DNA of 64,000 nucleotides, taken from positions 992,001 to 1,056,000 of the forward strand of contig NZ_JABEPQ010000002.1 in NCBI RefSeq assembly GCF_013041615.1, in the 5' to 3' direction. The first letter of the stretch is position 1. Each line of letters starts with the position of its first letter. Positions 54,470-62,663 of this stretch are shown piece after piece. Under the pieces are notes generated by a model that saw only the letters and a list, made by a program, of their open reading frames with translations, had not been told where the DNA came from and searched no databases. The DNA comes from Knoellia koreensis (GTDB lineage: Bacteria > Actinomycetota > Actinomycetes > Actinomycetales > Dermatophilaceae). Both the position numbers and the translations under genes were made by a program.

Positions 54470-55999
54470 TCAGGCCGCGCCGGCGATGGCCTGGTTGGTG
54501 AAGGTGAGCTCCCGCTCGACGGGGTGCAGCACGGTCCGCACCTTGTAGTGCTGCTCCCCCACGCACCACAGGGCCCTGCCCTTGCCCTGCATCGCCCACC
54601 CGGTCACCAGGTCGCGCGCCATCGGCCCCAGGCCGAGCATGTTCTCCAGCTCACGGGCCACGCCCAGGTCTTGGCCGTGCAGGATCTTGACGTCGGCCAG
54701 GTGCAGGAGGTCCTTGGCGATCGCCACGGCCTGGGATCCGGCGTCGCCGGCCGACAGCAGATCGGATGGCTTGTGAGCGACGGCGAACTGGACATCTCCG
54801 TCCCGCCGGGACAGGCGCAGGTCGGCGTCGAACGACTTGACCGCTTCGGGGCCGAGCCGCAGCTGCTTCCAGGATTCGTCACGCACAACCACGCGCAGGT
54901 CGCCCGGGGCCGCCATCTCGCGCATGCCGCGGCCCCAAGAGTTGAGGCAGGTCAGCGCGATGCCGATCGCCTCATCCCCCAACGGCTCGAGGCGGGACAG
55001 GCTCAGGGACTGGATGGGTGCGGACCAGTCGACGTCGATGGTGGTGTGGTCGTCGAACAGCCCCGCCAAGGCTCCGCCGACGAGCTGGCCGAGCGCATCG
55101 CGCAGGAGCCTGGTGTCGTCGAGGAAGTGACGCTCGTCGGCGTAGCGGCAGGACGCGATCAGGTCTGGGGTGGGGTTGTCCAGGAGGTGCCAGAGCTGCG
55201 GGATCGTGGTCTCGGCCAGCTGGGACTGGCCCACGGTGTACCCGGTGAGGGTTTGCAGGGCCGCCTTGACTACCACCTCGTCAGTCGGCCCGAACGGGAC
55301 CCGCTGGTCCCCGATCCGCTGGCTCCCGACGAGGCCGCGGACCAAGGTCAGCCACCGCCCGAAGACGACGGCGGCGCGACCCTGCGCCTGCGCGGCGCCC
55401 AGCTCCGACCACCCTTGCAGCAACGGTCCGAACGCCAGCGGGTTGATCCGGGTGGGCAGCCCGTGGCCGATCGCGAACGGCTCGACCCCGAAGAACCGGC
55501 ACAGCCCTTCGTATTCGTCCTTGGGGTCCCCAAGCACGAGGATGCGGTATCCGAAGTCGGTCATCCGCAGGCAGAACGCCTTGGTGTTCGCGGACTTCCC
55601 GCGGCCGGGCTTGCCGAAGCTGAAGACGTTGGGGTTCGTGACCGGGACGTCGTCGTCGAGGACCCAGCCGTGCGGGTCGGCGTAGAACGCGCCCCCGGAG
55701 AGCATGTCGATCCCCATCTGGGCGCCCGTCGGCGGGAGCCCGGGAGTGGAGATGAACGGCCACAGCGCCGGCGCCTGGTCGGAGGTCATGCGCCAGTTGG
55801 AGACCGGTGCCGCCGCGGGCGCCCAGCCGGCGTCGCGCCGGCGGGTTCCCCGCCGCGACGCGCGCCGGAACAGGCGCGGCTCCTTCGCTCCCGCTTCCGC
55901 CACTGGGGCCCCGGGCAGGTCGTGGCCGAAGTCGGCCAGGAGCCGGGAGACGGTGCGCCCCTCGTCCCGGCGTCGCGATGTGCGGGCTGCTCGATACAT
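54470..55999 (-). CDS. VirB4-like conjugation ATPase
   Basis: Main assembly ATPase of the type IV secretion system (509 residues). A basic N-terminus of about 65 residues precedes the ATPase region: FSFGKPGRGKSANTKAFCLR (Walker A near 130), ILVLGDPKDEYEGLCRFFG, and LRVVVRDESWKQL (Walker B near 373, with Asp-Glu). VQFAVAHKPSDLLS then matches the Q-containing motif of VirB4/TraC. It lacks the N-terminal VirB4 half; the SCO6880-family protein just upstream probably fills that place. The stop is 13 bases before the hydrolase start. Confidence 0.92.
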   Translation of the reverse strand: MYRAARTSRRRDEGRTVSRLLADFGHDLPGAPVAEAGAKEPRLFRRASRRGTRRRDAGWAPAAAPVSNWRMTSDQAPALWPFISTPGLPPTGAQMGIDMLSGGAFYADPHGWVLDDDVPVTNPNVFSFGKPGRGKSANTKAFCLRMTDFGYRILVLGDPKDEYEGLCRFFGVEPFAIGHGLPTRINPLAFGPLLQGWSELGAAQAQGRAAVVFGRWLTLVRGLVGSQRIGDQRVPFGPTDEVVVKAALQTLTGYTVGQSQLAETTIPQLWHLLDNPTPDLIASCRYADERHFLDDTRLLRDALGQLVGGALAGLFDDHTTIDVDWSAPIQSLSLSRLEPLGDEAIGIALTCLNSWGRGMREMAAPGDLRVVVRDESWKQLRLGPEAVKSFDADLRLSRRDGDVQFAVAHKPSDLLSAGDAGSQAVAIAKDLLHLADVKILHGQDLGVARELENMLGLGPMARDLVTGWAMQGKGRALWCVGEQHYKVRTVLHPVERELTFTNQAIAGAA

Positions 56000-56002
56000 G
56001 GG

Positions 56003-57508
56003 TCAGTCCGCCTTCCGGGTGAGGCTGACCCCCAGGGGGACGGTCGAGGCGGCGAAGCCGAGGTCCTGGGCGAGGTCCAGACGCAGCGGCGCGAACCCGG
56101 CTCGCCGCACCGACGCGTCGAGCCGCCGGCCGAACTCCGAGACCCTCAAGGTCTTAGGCACCGTGACGGTGCAGACGGCATACGGCCGGGTCAGGGAGTT
56201 GCCGCGGGCGAGCTTGGTGTCCAGTCGCCGCACCTTCTCCGCTTCGTCCCGCGCCTTGGCGTTCTGCTTCACCTTCGCCTTGGCCCGCAGCTCTTCACCG
56301 ATGTCGGCGGCCCATTCGCTGGTGGCGCTCTGTCGGCCGGCCGCCGACTGGCTGAGGATCGGGTAGGCCACCAGGAAGGAGCGCCGCTCCCCCGGCTCGG
56401 TCGGGGTCAGCACGGGAAGCAGCGCTCCCATCGCGGCGCCCTTCACCGGGAGTTTGATGGTGGAGCTGACGCTGTTCCACGCGTCGTGGCTGTAGTGCCT
56501 GGCCGCCGGGTCAGCACCCGAGGGTCCCGCCATGGCCCACGGGACCTCGGCGTTGACGGCCGGGTCGCTCTCGCGGGCTCCGAGTGCGTCGATGATGCCG
56601 GCACGGTCACCGGGAGCGAACCCTGTGCGGGAGGCCAGCGCGAGCTCGGGACTGGTCAGCCACTTGACGCTGGCCATGCCCATCCCGCCACGAAGCTGCG
56701 CCTCGATCTCGCCCAGCACGCCATAGATGACGCGGGCGCGACCTTCCAGCCCGCCACCTGACTCCTTGGCCTGCTTGCCCAGCCGGCCCTCGCCGATGAC
56801 GACCGTCACGAACGACTCGGTCCGCACGCTGGCCCGGGTCAGGGTCTGCTGAAGCTCGTCGTTGACCTGGCGGACACCGCGGGAACTGCCCGGGCGACGA
56901 TGCCGGGCGAGCCACTGGTCCCGCTCGGCGCCGTCCTCGGGCACGGTGCGGACCAGGAGCAGGATCTCGTCGATCAGCTCGGTCTGGGAGGCCATGTCCA
57001 GCAGCTCGCTCAGGCCCCGTCCCTGCCGCTGCCGTTCGTCGATCTCGCGCAGCCCGATTCCCGGGTGGACGACGGCGGCGGTCACTGCCCAGGTTCGAGT
57101 GCTGTGGTTCTGGATGATCGCCACCCGTGAGAACGATCCCCCCTGCGGTGGGCCGTCGTGGATCTGCACGCCGCCCAGGGCTCCGGGCAGGTCTGCGTCC
57201 TGCAGGGAGTCCACCTGCCCCCTCGTTGCCTTGGAACGGAAGCGGGTCCACCCCGCCAGGCCACCGGTCGCGAACGACAGCGACGCCGCAACCCACCCGA
57301 AGGTGGACCGGCCCCGCACCGGGGTCACGGTCACCGCGGTGATCGTGACCCAGAGCAGGAGGAACAGCGCCGCGCAGATCCACGCGCCGGCCCGGATGGA
57401 CCAGAACACCGGCATGGTGGAGAGCGCGACGACGGCCAGCTGCCATCCGGAGAGCCCGAAGAACCACCCGATCCGGGCCCTGCTGTAGTCGCTGTAGATG
57501 ACGCTCAT
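56003..57508 (-). CDS. SCO6880-family T4SS membrane protein
   Basis: A 501-residue protein with two N-terminal membrane helices (LSGWQLAVVALSTMPVFWSI, and AWICAALFLLLWVTITAVTV) and a large cytosolic part (VAIIQNHSTRTWAVTAAVVH, SVRTESFVTVVIGEGRLGKQ, and a late VTVPKTLRVSEFGRRLDASV). It matches the SCO6880 family always encoded with VirB4 in actinobacterial conjugation clusters, and seems to combine VirB3-like helices with the VirB4 N-terminal half. Three bases separate its stop from the VirB4 start. Confidence 0.9.
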   Translation of the reverse strand: MSVIYSDYSRARIGWFFGLSGWQLAVVALSTMPVFWSIRAGAWICAALFLLLWVTITAVTVTPVRGRSTFGWVAASLSFATGGLAGWTRFRSKATRGQVDSLQDADLPGALGGVQIHDGPPQGGSFSRVAIIQNHSTRTWAVTAAVVHPGIGLREIDERQRQGRGLSELLDMASQTELIDEILLLVRTVPEDGAERDQWLARHRRPGSSRGVRQVNDELQQTLTRASVRTESFVTVVIGEGRLGKQAKESGGGLEGRARVIYGVLGEIEAQLRGGMGMASVKWLTSPELALASRTGFAPGDRAGIIDALGARESDPAVNAEVPWAMAGPSGADPAARHYSHDAWNSVSSTIKLPVKGAAMGALLPVLTPTEPGERRSFLVAYPILSQSAAGRQSATSEWAADIGEELRAKAKVKQNAKARDEAEKVRRLDTKLARGNSLTRPYAVCTVTVPKTLRVSEFGRRLDASVRRAGFAPLRLDLAQDLGFAASTVPLGVSLTRKAD

Positions 57509-57538
57509 GGGACTCTCCTAAAGGGTTGGGGTGGGTGA

Positions 57539-58990
57539 TCAGACCGGGACGATCGGCACCGCGGCCGCTGCGCCGGCCGCTTCTCCGCCTGCGGCCCCGG
57601 CTCCTCCTGCCGGCCCGGCCCCACCGGGGCCGCCCGGGCCGGCGGCACCGCCTGGGGAGGCGGTGGGCGCCGGCGCGATCCCGGCTGTGGAGGGCGGAGT
57701 GATGCCGATGTCGGGGGTGGGGTTCGGGCCGGAGCCGTTGATCTCAGGGTTGTCGTGGTCGGCCTGCTTGCTGCCGCGGTTCTGGCTCGAGTTCTTCTTG
57801 GCCTTGCTGAAGTCCGGGACGTAGTTGTTGTGACCGACACCCATCTGGTTGGTCGCGTCGGCGGCGACGGCTGCTCCGCGTGATCCGATGCTTTCCATCG
57901 CCCCCATGCCGGCACCGGCGGCCTGTCCGAGGGCGCCGCCGAGTTGGCCCATGAGGCCGCGGGCGCTGGAGCTGAACCGGGCGCTGGTGGAGTCCTCTCC
58001 GAAGCTCTCGCCTTGGGATCGGCCGTTGGCGTCGGTCCTCGACGCGGCCTCGGAGCCGCTCTGGCCCTGGCCACCGCCGAGCAGGCCGCTGAGGCCGCCC
58101 TGTGCGGCCAGCCCGGCCCGGAGCGCGGATCCCGAGCTCGTGCCGGGGTCGACGAAGGCGAGGAGCTTGAACAGGGCGAGGGGGCTGAAGCAGCCGATGC
58201 AGATCAGGACCACCCCGGGCACCGCCGTTCCGATGGCCTTCTGCAGGCTGTCGGTCATGCCGGTGGCGACCCCTGAGGTCATCTGCACCCCGATGCCCAG
58301 CACCAGGATCATCACCACGGGGGTGAACGCCGCGGCGATGAACCAGCGCAGGCTCTTCCAGAACCAGCTCTGCCCGGCATCGCTGACCAGCCCGCCGGCG
58401 GCGATGGGGGTGGTGGCGGCCAGCACCATCAGGGCGCCGGCTCGGGTGAGCATGACCAGCAGGTGCCCGATCGCGGCGAACACCATGAAGATCCCCATGA
58501 AACCCAGGACGGTGGCCACTGTGCCGTCGCTGATGTCCTTGGTGGAGATCTGGGTGCCGAGCGGGTTGAAGTGTGCCCACTTGTCGATGTGCAGCAGCTT
58601 GGACATCAGCGCACGGGTGAGGCCGCCGCAGGCGGCGACGATGAGCACCGCGAGGGCGATCCAGCCGGCCCACACCATGACGAACTGCCCGGTTCCGACG
58701 AGGACCCGGGCTAGGGACTTGCCGTCGCGCCGGGCTGCGGTCAGGGCCAGCTGGACCATGGCGAGCAGCAGCATGAGGGCCCCGGCGATCCAGAACGTCA
58801 TCTGGTACACCTGCGCGCCGGGCCCTCCCTCGCGCAGGTCGGGGACGGTGAAGGCGTCGACGATGGTCAGGACCAGCTTCAGCAGCCACAGCCCGGCGTT
58901 CCAGAGGCCGAGCATGGCCGCGGTCCAACCGTCCGCGACGACCTTGCCGGCGGCCGAGCCGAGATAGGTGAACGGGTTGAGGAGGTCCAT
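57539..58990 (-). CDS. VirB6/TrbL-like polytopic membrane protein
   Basis: A 483-residue channel component. At least six hydrophobic segments lie within residues 15-290 (for example MTFWIAGALMLLLAMVQLAL, VMVWAGWIALAVLIVAACGG, TVLGFMGIFMVFAAIGHLLV, FTPVVMILVLGIGVQMTSGV). A Gly/Ser/Ala-rich region follows, then a disordered Pro/Gly-rich tail (PGGPGGAGPAGGAGAAGG). This plan is that of TrbL/VirB6 proteins in Gram-positive conjugation systems. It lies 30 bases upstream of the SCO6880-family gene in the same operon. Confidence 0.88.
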   Translation of the reverse strand: MDLLNPFTYLGSAAGKVVADGWTAAMLGLWNAGLWLLKLVLTIVDAFTVPDLREGGPGAQVYQMTFWIAGALMLLLAMVQLALTAARRDGKSLARVLVGTGQFVMVWAGWIALAVLIVAACGGLTRALMSKLLHIDKWAHFNPLGTQISTKDISDGTVATVLGFMGIFMVFAAIGHLLVMLTRAGALMVLAATTPIAAGGLVSDAGQSWFWKSLRWFIAAAFTPVVMILVLGIGVQMTSGVATGMTDSLQKAIGTAVPGVVLICIGCFSPLALFKLLAFVDPGTSSGSALRAGLAAQGGLSGLLGGGQGQSGSEAASRTDANGRSQGESFGEDSTSARFSSSARGLMGQLGGALGQAAGAGMGAMESIGSRGAAVAADATNQMGVGHNNYVPDFSKAKKNSSQNRGSKQADHDNPEINGSGPNPTPDIGITPPSTAGIAPAPTASPGGAAGPGGPGGAGPAGGAGAAGGEAAGAAAAVPIVPV

Positions 58991-58993
58991 AGG

Positions 58994-59842
58994 TTACTTG
59001 CTCCCGGTGTCGTCGCTCGCCCAGGTGCGCCAGCCGGCCTTGAAGGCGATCTCGGTTCCGGGCCAGGTCGACGGCGCGGTCGCTGCGGGCGCGCCGGGCG
59101 CGATCATCCACCGGCCTGCGGTGGTGTTCTCGCGGGTCGGCTCGGGGTGCCATTGCATGCGTTCGCAGTACCCGTAGCCGATCCGGGTCTCTGCGGTGAT
59201 CGTGGCCCTGACGTCCAGCAGGACGCAGGCCACGACCCAGTTCGGCCCGTCCGTGGCCTTGACCTGCCCGGCTGCGGGAGTGGCGGTCACGGCCACGGTG
59301 GGGTCCTTGCTTTGGCCCTGACCGGCGCTGGCCAGGAAGCTCTGGACGTTCTTGGTCAGAGGCCAGGTGGCGACGTCGGGGGCGCCGGGTAGGGCCCACT
59401 GTGCGTGGACGTCGTTCGCCTGGGGGATGGACATGGCCTGCAGGACGGTCGTCTCGATCGCGGCCAGCTGGGCCAGCGCCCCCTCGGGCGTGCGCGGGAA
59501 CCCGGTCGGCACCTGCACAGGTCCCGCAGCAGTGGCGGGCGGGACCTCGATGACCGGCCCGGTGACGGCGGCGGGGACGCCGTGTCGGGCGTCGTCGGGG
59601 GCCACCTGCAGCATCGGGGCGGCCGCTGCTTGGTCGCGGTAGCCCGGTCCGCTGCCCATGGTGGTCGGCTTCGATGTCGTCGCCGGCGTGGAGCTGGCGT
59701 CCGCGCTCTTGAGGCCGTAGTAGAGCGCAAGGACGAGGCCGGCGACGAACAGCAGGGCCGCGGCGGCCCCTGCGGCGAGGGTGGCCAGCAGACGTGACCG
59801 GCCCCACGCGTCGGTGGCGCTGTTCTGGCCGGCGCGGCTCAT
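58994..59842 (-). CDS. Single-span T4SS protein (VirB8-like position)
   Basis: A 282-residue protein with a short cytosolic N-terminus, one membrane helix (LAAGAAAALLFVAGLVLALY), a Ser/Thr/Pro linker and an extracellular domain with MQWHPEPTRENTTAGRWMIA. Topology resembles VirB8/TcpC-type proteins, but I cannot show homology. ATG 59842 overlaps the stop of the preceding small gene by ATGA, which decides the start. The next gene begins 4 bases after its stop, within a run of coupled T4SS genes. Confidence 0.8.
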   Translation of the reverse strand: MSRAGQNSATDAWGRSRLLATLAAGAAAALLFVAGLVLALYYGLKSADASSTPATTSKPTTMGSGPGYRDQAAAAPMLQVAPDDARHGVPAAVTGPVIEVPPATAAGPVQVPTGFPRTPEGALAQLAAIETTVLQAMSIPQANDVHAQWALPGAPDVATWPLTKNVQSFLASAGQGQSKDPTVAVTATPAAGQVKATDGPNWVVACVLLDVRATITAETRIGYGYCERMQWHPEPTRENTTAGRWMIAPGAPAATAPSTWPGTEIAFKAGWRTWASDDTGSK

Positions 59843-60135
59843 CAGACGCACCCGGTCCCGGTCATGGCGCGCACGATGCCGGGAAGCACGAGGTAGCCGA
59901 TCACGGCGAGGAAGACGACGACCACGCCGACGATCCCGGCCTTGGACGCGTGCGGCATGCCGAAGATGCGGCCGGCGACGATCGCGCCGATGCCGACGAC
60001 GACCCCGAGCACGAACAGGATGATCGTGCCCCACAGCACGTAGCCCATGAGCTGGTCGGCATACCGCTGCGCCCCGGGCGGTGCGACGGGGCACACCTGC
60101 GGGAGGGTGGCGAGCTGGCCAGTGAGTGTCTTCAT
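59842..60135 (-). CDS. Small two-span membrane protein (VirB2/TrbC-like position)
   Basis: A 97-residue protein with two membrane helices (YVLWGTIILFVLGVVVGIGA and GIVGVVVVFLAVIGYLVLPG) and a short loop (GRIFGMPHASKAG), ending in TGTGCV. Size and topology match pilin-like VirB2/TrbC subunits or small channel proteins in actinobacterial systems. It overlaps both neighbours by four bases (ATGA), so it is translated in a coupled chain. Confidence 0.8.
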   Translation of the reverse strand: MKTLTGQLATLPQVCPVAPPGAQRYADQLMGYVLWGTIILFVLGVVVGIGAIVAGRIFGMPHASKAGIVGVVVVFLAVIGYLVLPGIVRAMTGTGCV

Positions 60136-60995
60136 GACGGGTTTCCCTTCGTGGTGTCTCCAGCGCCGCTGGCGTGGAGGATGTTGTCCGCGGCGACCAG
60201 CAGCGGGGTGGGCAGTGCTTCGGAGTCCAGGCCTCGCACGGCGAGGCCTCGGTCCACCGGGAGGACGTGGAGTGCTCCGTGCTGGTCCAGCTGGCGTGTC
60301 AGTGCGCCGAGGCTGTGCTCCACGCCGCGGGGCCACTTGCGTCGTGGTGGCCCGAGGACGGCTCCGATGACCGGGCTGCCCTCGAGCAGGGCCAGCGCCC
60401 CTTCCAGGCGCCGCAGGCCGGGAATGGTGGCTGTGGTGACGGCCACGACTGGGCCGGGCTGGAGCACCCGGTCGGCGAGCCAGTTGGGACTCGCGAGCAG
60501 CTGACCCAGTTCCCAACCCACGTCCAGGACGGTGAGGCTGGTCGTGGCGGCTGCGTCCGTGGGAGGTGGCACTTCGTCGGGGCCGATGAAGATGTCGCTG
60601 CCCCGCTCGAGGAGGACCTCCCCCCGTGTGCCTTGCAGCCACCCGCCGGACGGGTGCTGGCCCAGCTCCGCGGTGGAGGCCGGGGCGAGCCCGGAGGCGG
60701 TCACCGTGCAGCACTCGATCACCCGCGCGCCCATGCTGGCGCCGGCGGTAGCGAGGCTCAGCGCCAGGGTCGTGGCTCCGACTGATCCCGCGCAGCCGAT
60801 GACTGGGACCACGACCTCGTGCGGTTCCCACGCCCGCGCGTCGCTGGGCTGCCGTCGGGCCGAGGTGGTCGCCCGGGGCGCGGCCTCTGGGTGTCGCCGG
60901 TAGTCCCCGACCTGCACGGCCCGCCAGGCTCGCTTGAGTTCGTCGACGCCGACCGCGGCCCGGGGCGTGCCCGGATGGGTCGTGTGCGCGGTCAC
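60132..60995 (-). CDS. MinD/ParA-like ATPase of the conjugation cluster
   Basis: A 287-residue protein with a deviant Walker A in VVVPVIGCAGSVGATTLALS, where lysine is replaced (GSVGATT), followed by TSLTVLDVGWELGQLL and VVAVTTATIPGLRRLEGALA, the pattern of MinD-like proteins. It may position the apparatus or segregate the element; the altered Walker A makes ATP hydrolysis uncertain. GTG 60995 overlaps the preceding stop by GTGA, fixing the start. Its own stop overlaps the next start by ATGA. Confidence 0.82.
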   Translation of the reverse strand: MTAHTTHPGTPRAAVGVDELKRAWRAVQVGDYRRHPEAAPRATTSARRQPSDARAWEPHEVVVPVIGCAGSVGATTLALSLATAGASMGARVIECCTVTASGLAPASTAELGQHPSGGWLQGTRGEVLLERGSDIFIGPDEVPPPTDAAATTSLTVLDVGWELGQLLASPNWLADRVLQPGPVVAVTTATIPGLRRLEGALALLEGSPVIGAVLGPPRRKWPRGVEHSLGALTRQLDQHGALHVLPVDRGLAVRGLDSEALPTPLLVAADNILHASGAGDTTKGNPS

Positions 60996-61198
60996 GGGAC
61001 GCTTCCCTGCCCCAGCGCGGACCTTCTGGCCTCGAGGGCTGCGCGCAGGCTTGGGGCGTCCAGGCGGGCCAGGGCGGCGCGCGCGGCGCGCACCTGGTGC
61101 AGCCTGTCCACGCATCCGGCCAGGTCGGCCAGCGCCTCGCCTTCGCTGCCCGCCACGTCGAGCAGGCGGCGCAGGTCGGTCTCGTCGGTCACGGTCAT
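60992..61198 (-). CDS. Small helical protein coupled to the MinD-like ATPase
   Basis: A 68-residue protein, mainly helical and charged (DLRRLLDVAGSEGEALADLA, then LHQVRAARAALARLDAPSLR). ATG 61198 is preferred; an earlier in-frame start is possible. It overlaps the ATPase gene by GTGA and follows the regulator gene by 44 bases. Function unknown. Confidence 0.65.
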   Translation of the reverse strand: MTVTDETDLRRLLDVAGSEGEALADLAGCVDRLHQVRAARAALARLDAPSLRAALEARRSALGQGSVP

Positions 61199-61242
61199 CA
61201 CCTCGTGGCCCAAAGCCGGCACGTCGACAGCTGATGGACGCC

Positions 61243-62040
61243 TCACGCGAAGGCCCGCTGGTGGGTGCTGCCGCACACGGTCCGCAGCGCAGACACGGAC
61301 CGGGCGGCGCGCCGGCGGACGGTGCGGGCCGAGACGCCGCGGTCGGCGGCAACGGCTTCGGAGGCCGCCGGCGCCATCAGTCCGGCGTGGCCTCGACCAC
61401 AGCGGGCCGGGCTCGCCAGGTCAGCGGCGTGCGCCAGGTCCAGCAACAGGTCGCCGTCGGCGACGGTCACTGCACCCCTGCTCGTCGCGAGCTCGAGGAT
61501 GTCCTGCAGCTCGTGTTCGGGTGTGGGTTCGGCTGGCTGGCGGTCGCGCGCGGTGTCGGTCCACACCTCAGCGGTGGGCGGGAAGGGGATGGTCCGGTCA
61601 CTGAGCTCGCCGAGCCCGAGGTCCCGGATCACCCCCTTGCGGGTGTTCATCAGGATGTTGGCGGCCACCTTGTGTCCGCGCTTCCACGGGAAGGTCCGGG
61701 CTTCGACCCACAGCTGGGCGGCGAGGATCTCGTCGATCCTTTGGCTGAGCCGGCCCAGGCGGAAGGCGAGCAGGCTGGCGCCGGGCAGCAGCACCCAGGC
61801 CAGGGCTCCGGTGGCCGCCACGTCGTCCCCGCCGTCGGGTGCCGACAGCTGCGCCAGGGCGAGCAGGACGCGGTCGGCGTCGGACCAGTCGGCTGCCCGC
61901 AGCCAGGCCGGCAGGTCGGCCAGCTCGTCGACGACCCGAAGTTCGGGGTGGGTGACCTGCCAGCTGGCCCAGCGCTGCCCGGCGAGGGCCAGGACCTCGC
62001 TGTCCGGCTCGTCCAGCCCCAGGTGTGTTGCGACGCTCAT
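61243..62040 (-). CDS. Conserved element regulator-like protein
   Basis: A 265-residue protein common at the start of actinobacterial conjugation operons. Conserved-looking segments are WLRAADWSDADRVLLALAQL, GALAWVLLPGASLLAFRLG, and RTFPWKRGHKVAANILMNTR. The C-terminal part resembles an HTH (EAVAADRGVSARTVRRRAAR). A regulatory role is inferred from that. ATG 62040 follows GGAAGGAAC, a good ribosome site. It is divergent from the 62284 gene; the 243 bases between them should hold the operon promoter, which I could not identify. Confidence 0.7.
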   Translation of the reverse strand: MSVATHLGLDEPDSEVLALAGQRWASWQVTHPELRVVDELADLPAWLRAADWSDADRVLLALAQLSAPDGGDDVAATGALAWVLLPGASLLAFRLGRLSQRIDEILAAQLWVEARTFPWKRGHKVAANILMNTRKGVIRDLGLGELSDRTIPFPPTAEVWTDTARDRQPAEPTPEHELQDILELATSRGAVTVADGDLLLDLAHAADLASPARCGRGHAGLMAPAASEAVAADRGVSARTVRRRAARSVSALRTVCGSTHQRAFA

Positions 62041-62283
62041 CTCGAGTTCCTTCCGCCGTGTGGACACGGCCAGAAGGTCTCGGGCGGACGTCCCCCAACT
62101 CGTCCCCGCCGGCGCCGTGCGATGGGGGGTACATGGCCCGGGATGGTGGGGGTACAAGCCGCTGACCTGCGCTGATGCTTCGTCCCCCAACTTCTTGAAG
62201 TTCTTTCTGCTGGGGGGCTCGCGTTCGTGGTCGCGGGCCGCGTCGGGAGCCGTTGTCAGCCGCGAGGCGCACACTCCGGAGCT

Positions 62284-62580
62284 ATGCAGGCGACCACTCC
62301 TCCCCCGCCGCGCCGGCCGGGCGTCCCCTTGGGTGAGCGGCCCGTGGCGGGGCGGCAGGGCCTACCGGTCGAGGGCCTCTCGGCGCTGAAGGCGACGCGG
62401 CGCCACTGCTGGGTGCAGGGGCCGCCTGAGGCGCCCGGTCCGCATCACGGCCTGGTGGTGGAGTGGCGGCAGGCCGGCCCCGGGTGGAGGGCCTTGGTGA
62501 TCTACGTGGTCGAGGGCGAGGCCGGCGAGGTGACGACGGTTCAGCAGTGGGTGGCGCGGTCGCTCGTCGAGCCGGCCTGA
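62284..62580 (+). CDS. Small conserved element protein
   Basis: A 98-residue protein with a Pro-rich N-terminus and a compact beta-rich domain (ATRRHCWVQGPPEAPGPHHG, LVVEWRQAGPGWRALVIYVV, then VQQWVARSLVEPA). Close relatives occur at the same place in related elements. ATG 62284 has no strong ribosome site; the divergent promoter region lies before it. It ends just before a strong terminator shared with the convergent gene. Confidence 0.65.
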   Translation: MQATTPPPPRRPGVPLGERPVAGRQGLPVEGLSALKATRRHCWVQGPPEAPGPHHGLVVEWRQAGPGWRALVIYVVEGEAGEVTTVQQWVARSLVEPA

Positions 62581-62609
62581 GTACCGCTGGAGCCCTCTCG
62601 TCCACACAT

Positions 62610-62649
62610 GGCGCAGCCCCGACCCGGGGGATGGGGTCGGGGCTGCGCC
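62610..62649. terminator. Bidirectional terminator (16-bp perfect stem)
   Basis: GGCGCAGCCCCGACCC (62610-62625) and its exact reverse complement (62634-62649) are separated by 8 bases. It lies between the convergent genes ending at 62580 and 62664, the expected place for a shared terminator. Confidence 0.8.
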
Positions 62650-62663
62650 GGCTTCGGGGCGGG

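Noticed and set aside
54308-56761. 817-codon ORF antisense to VirB4 and the SCO6880-family gene
   Set aside because: Covers two well-supported genes on the other strand and shows no protein motifs.
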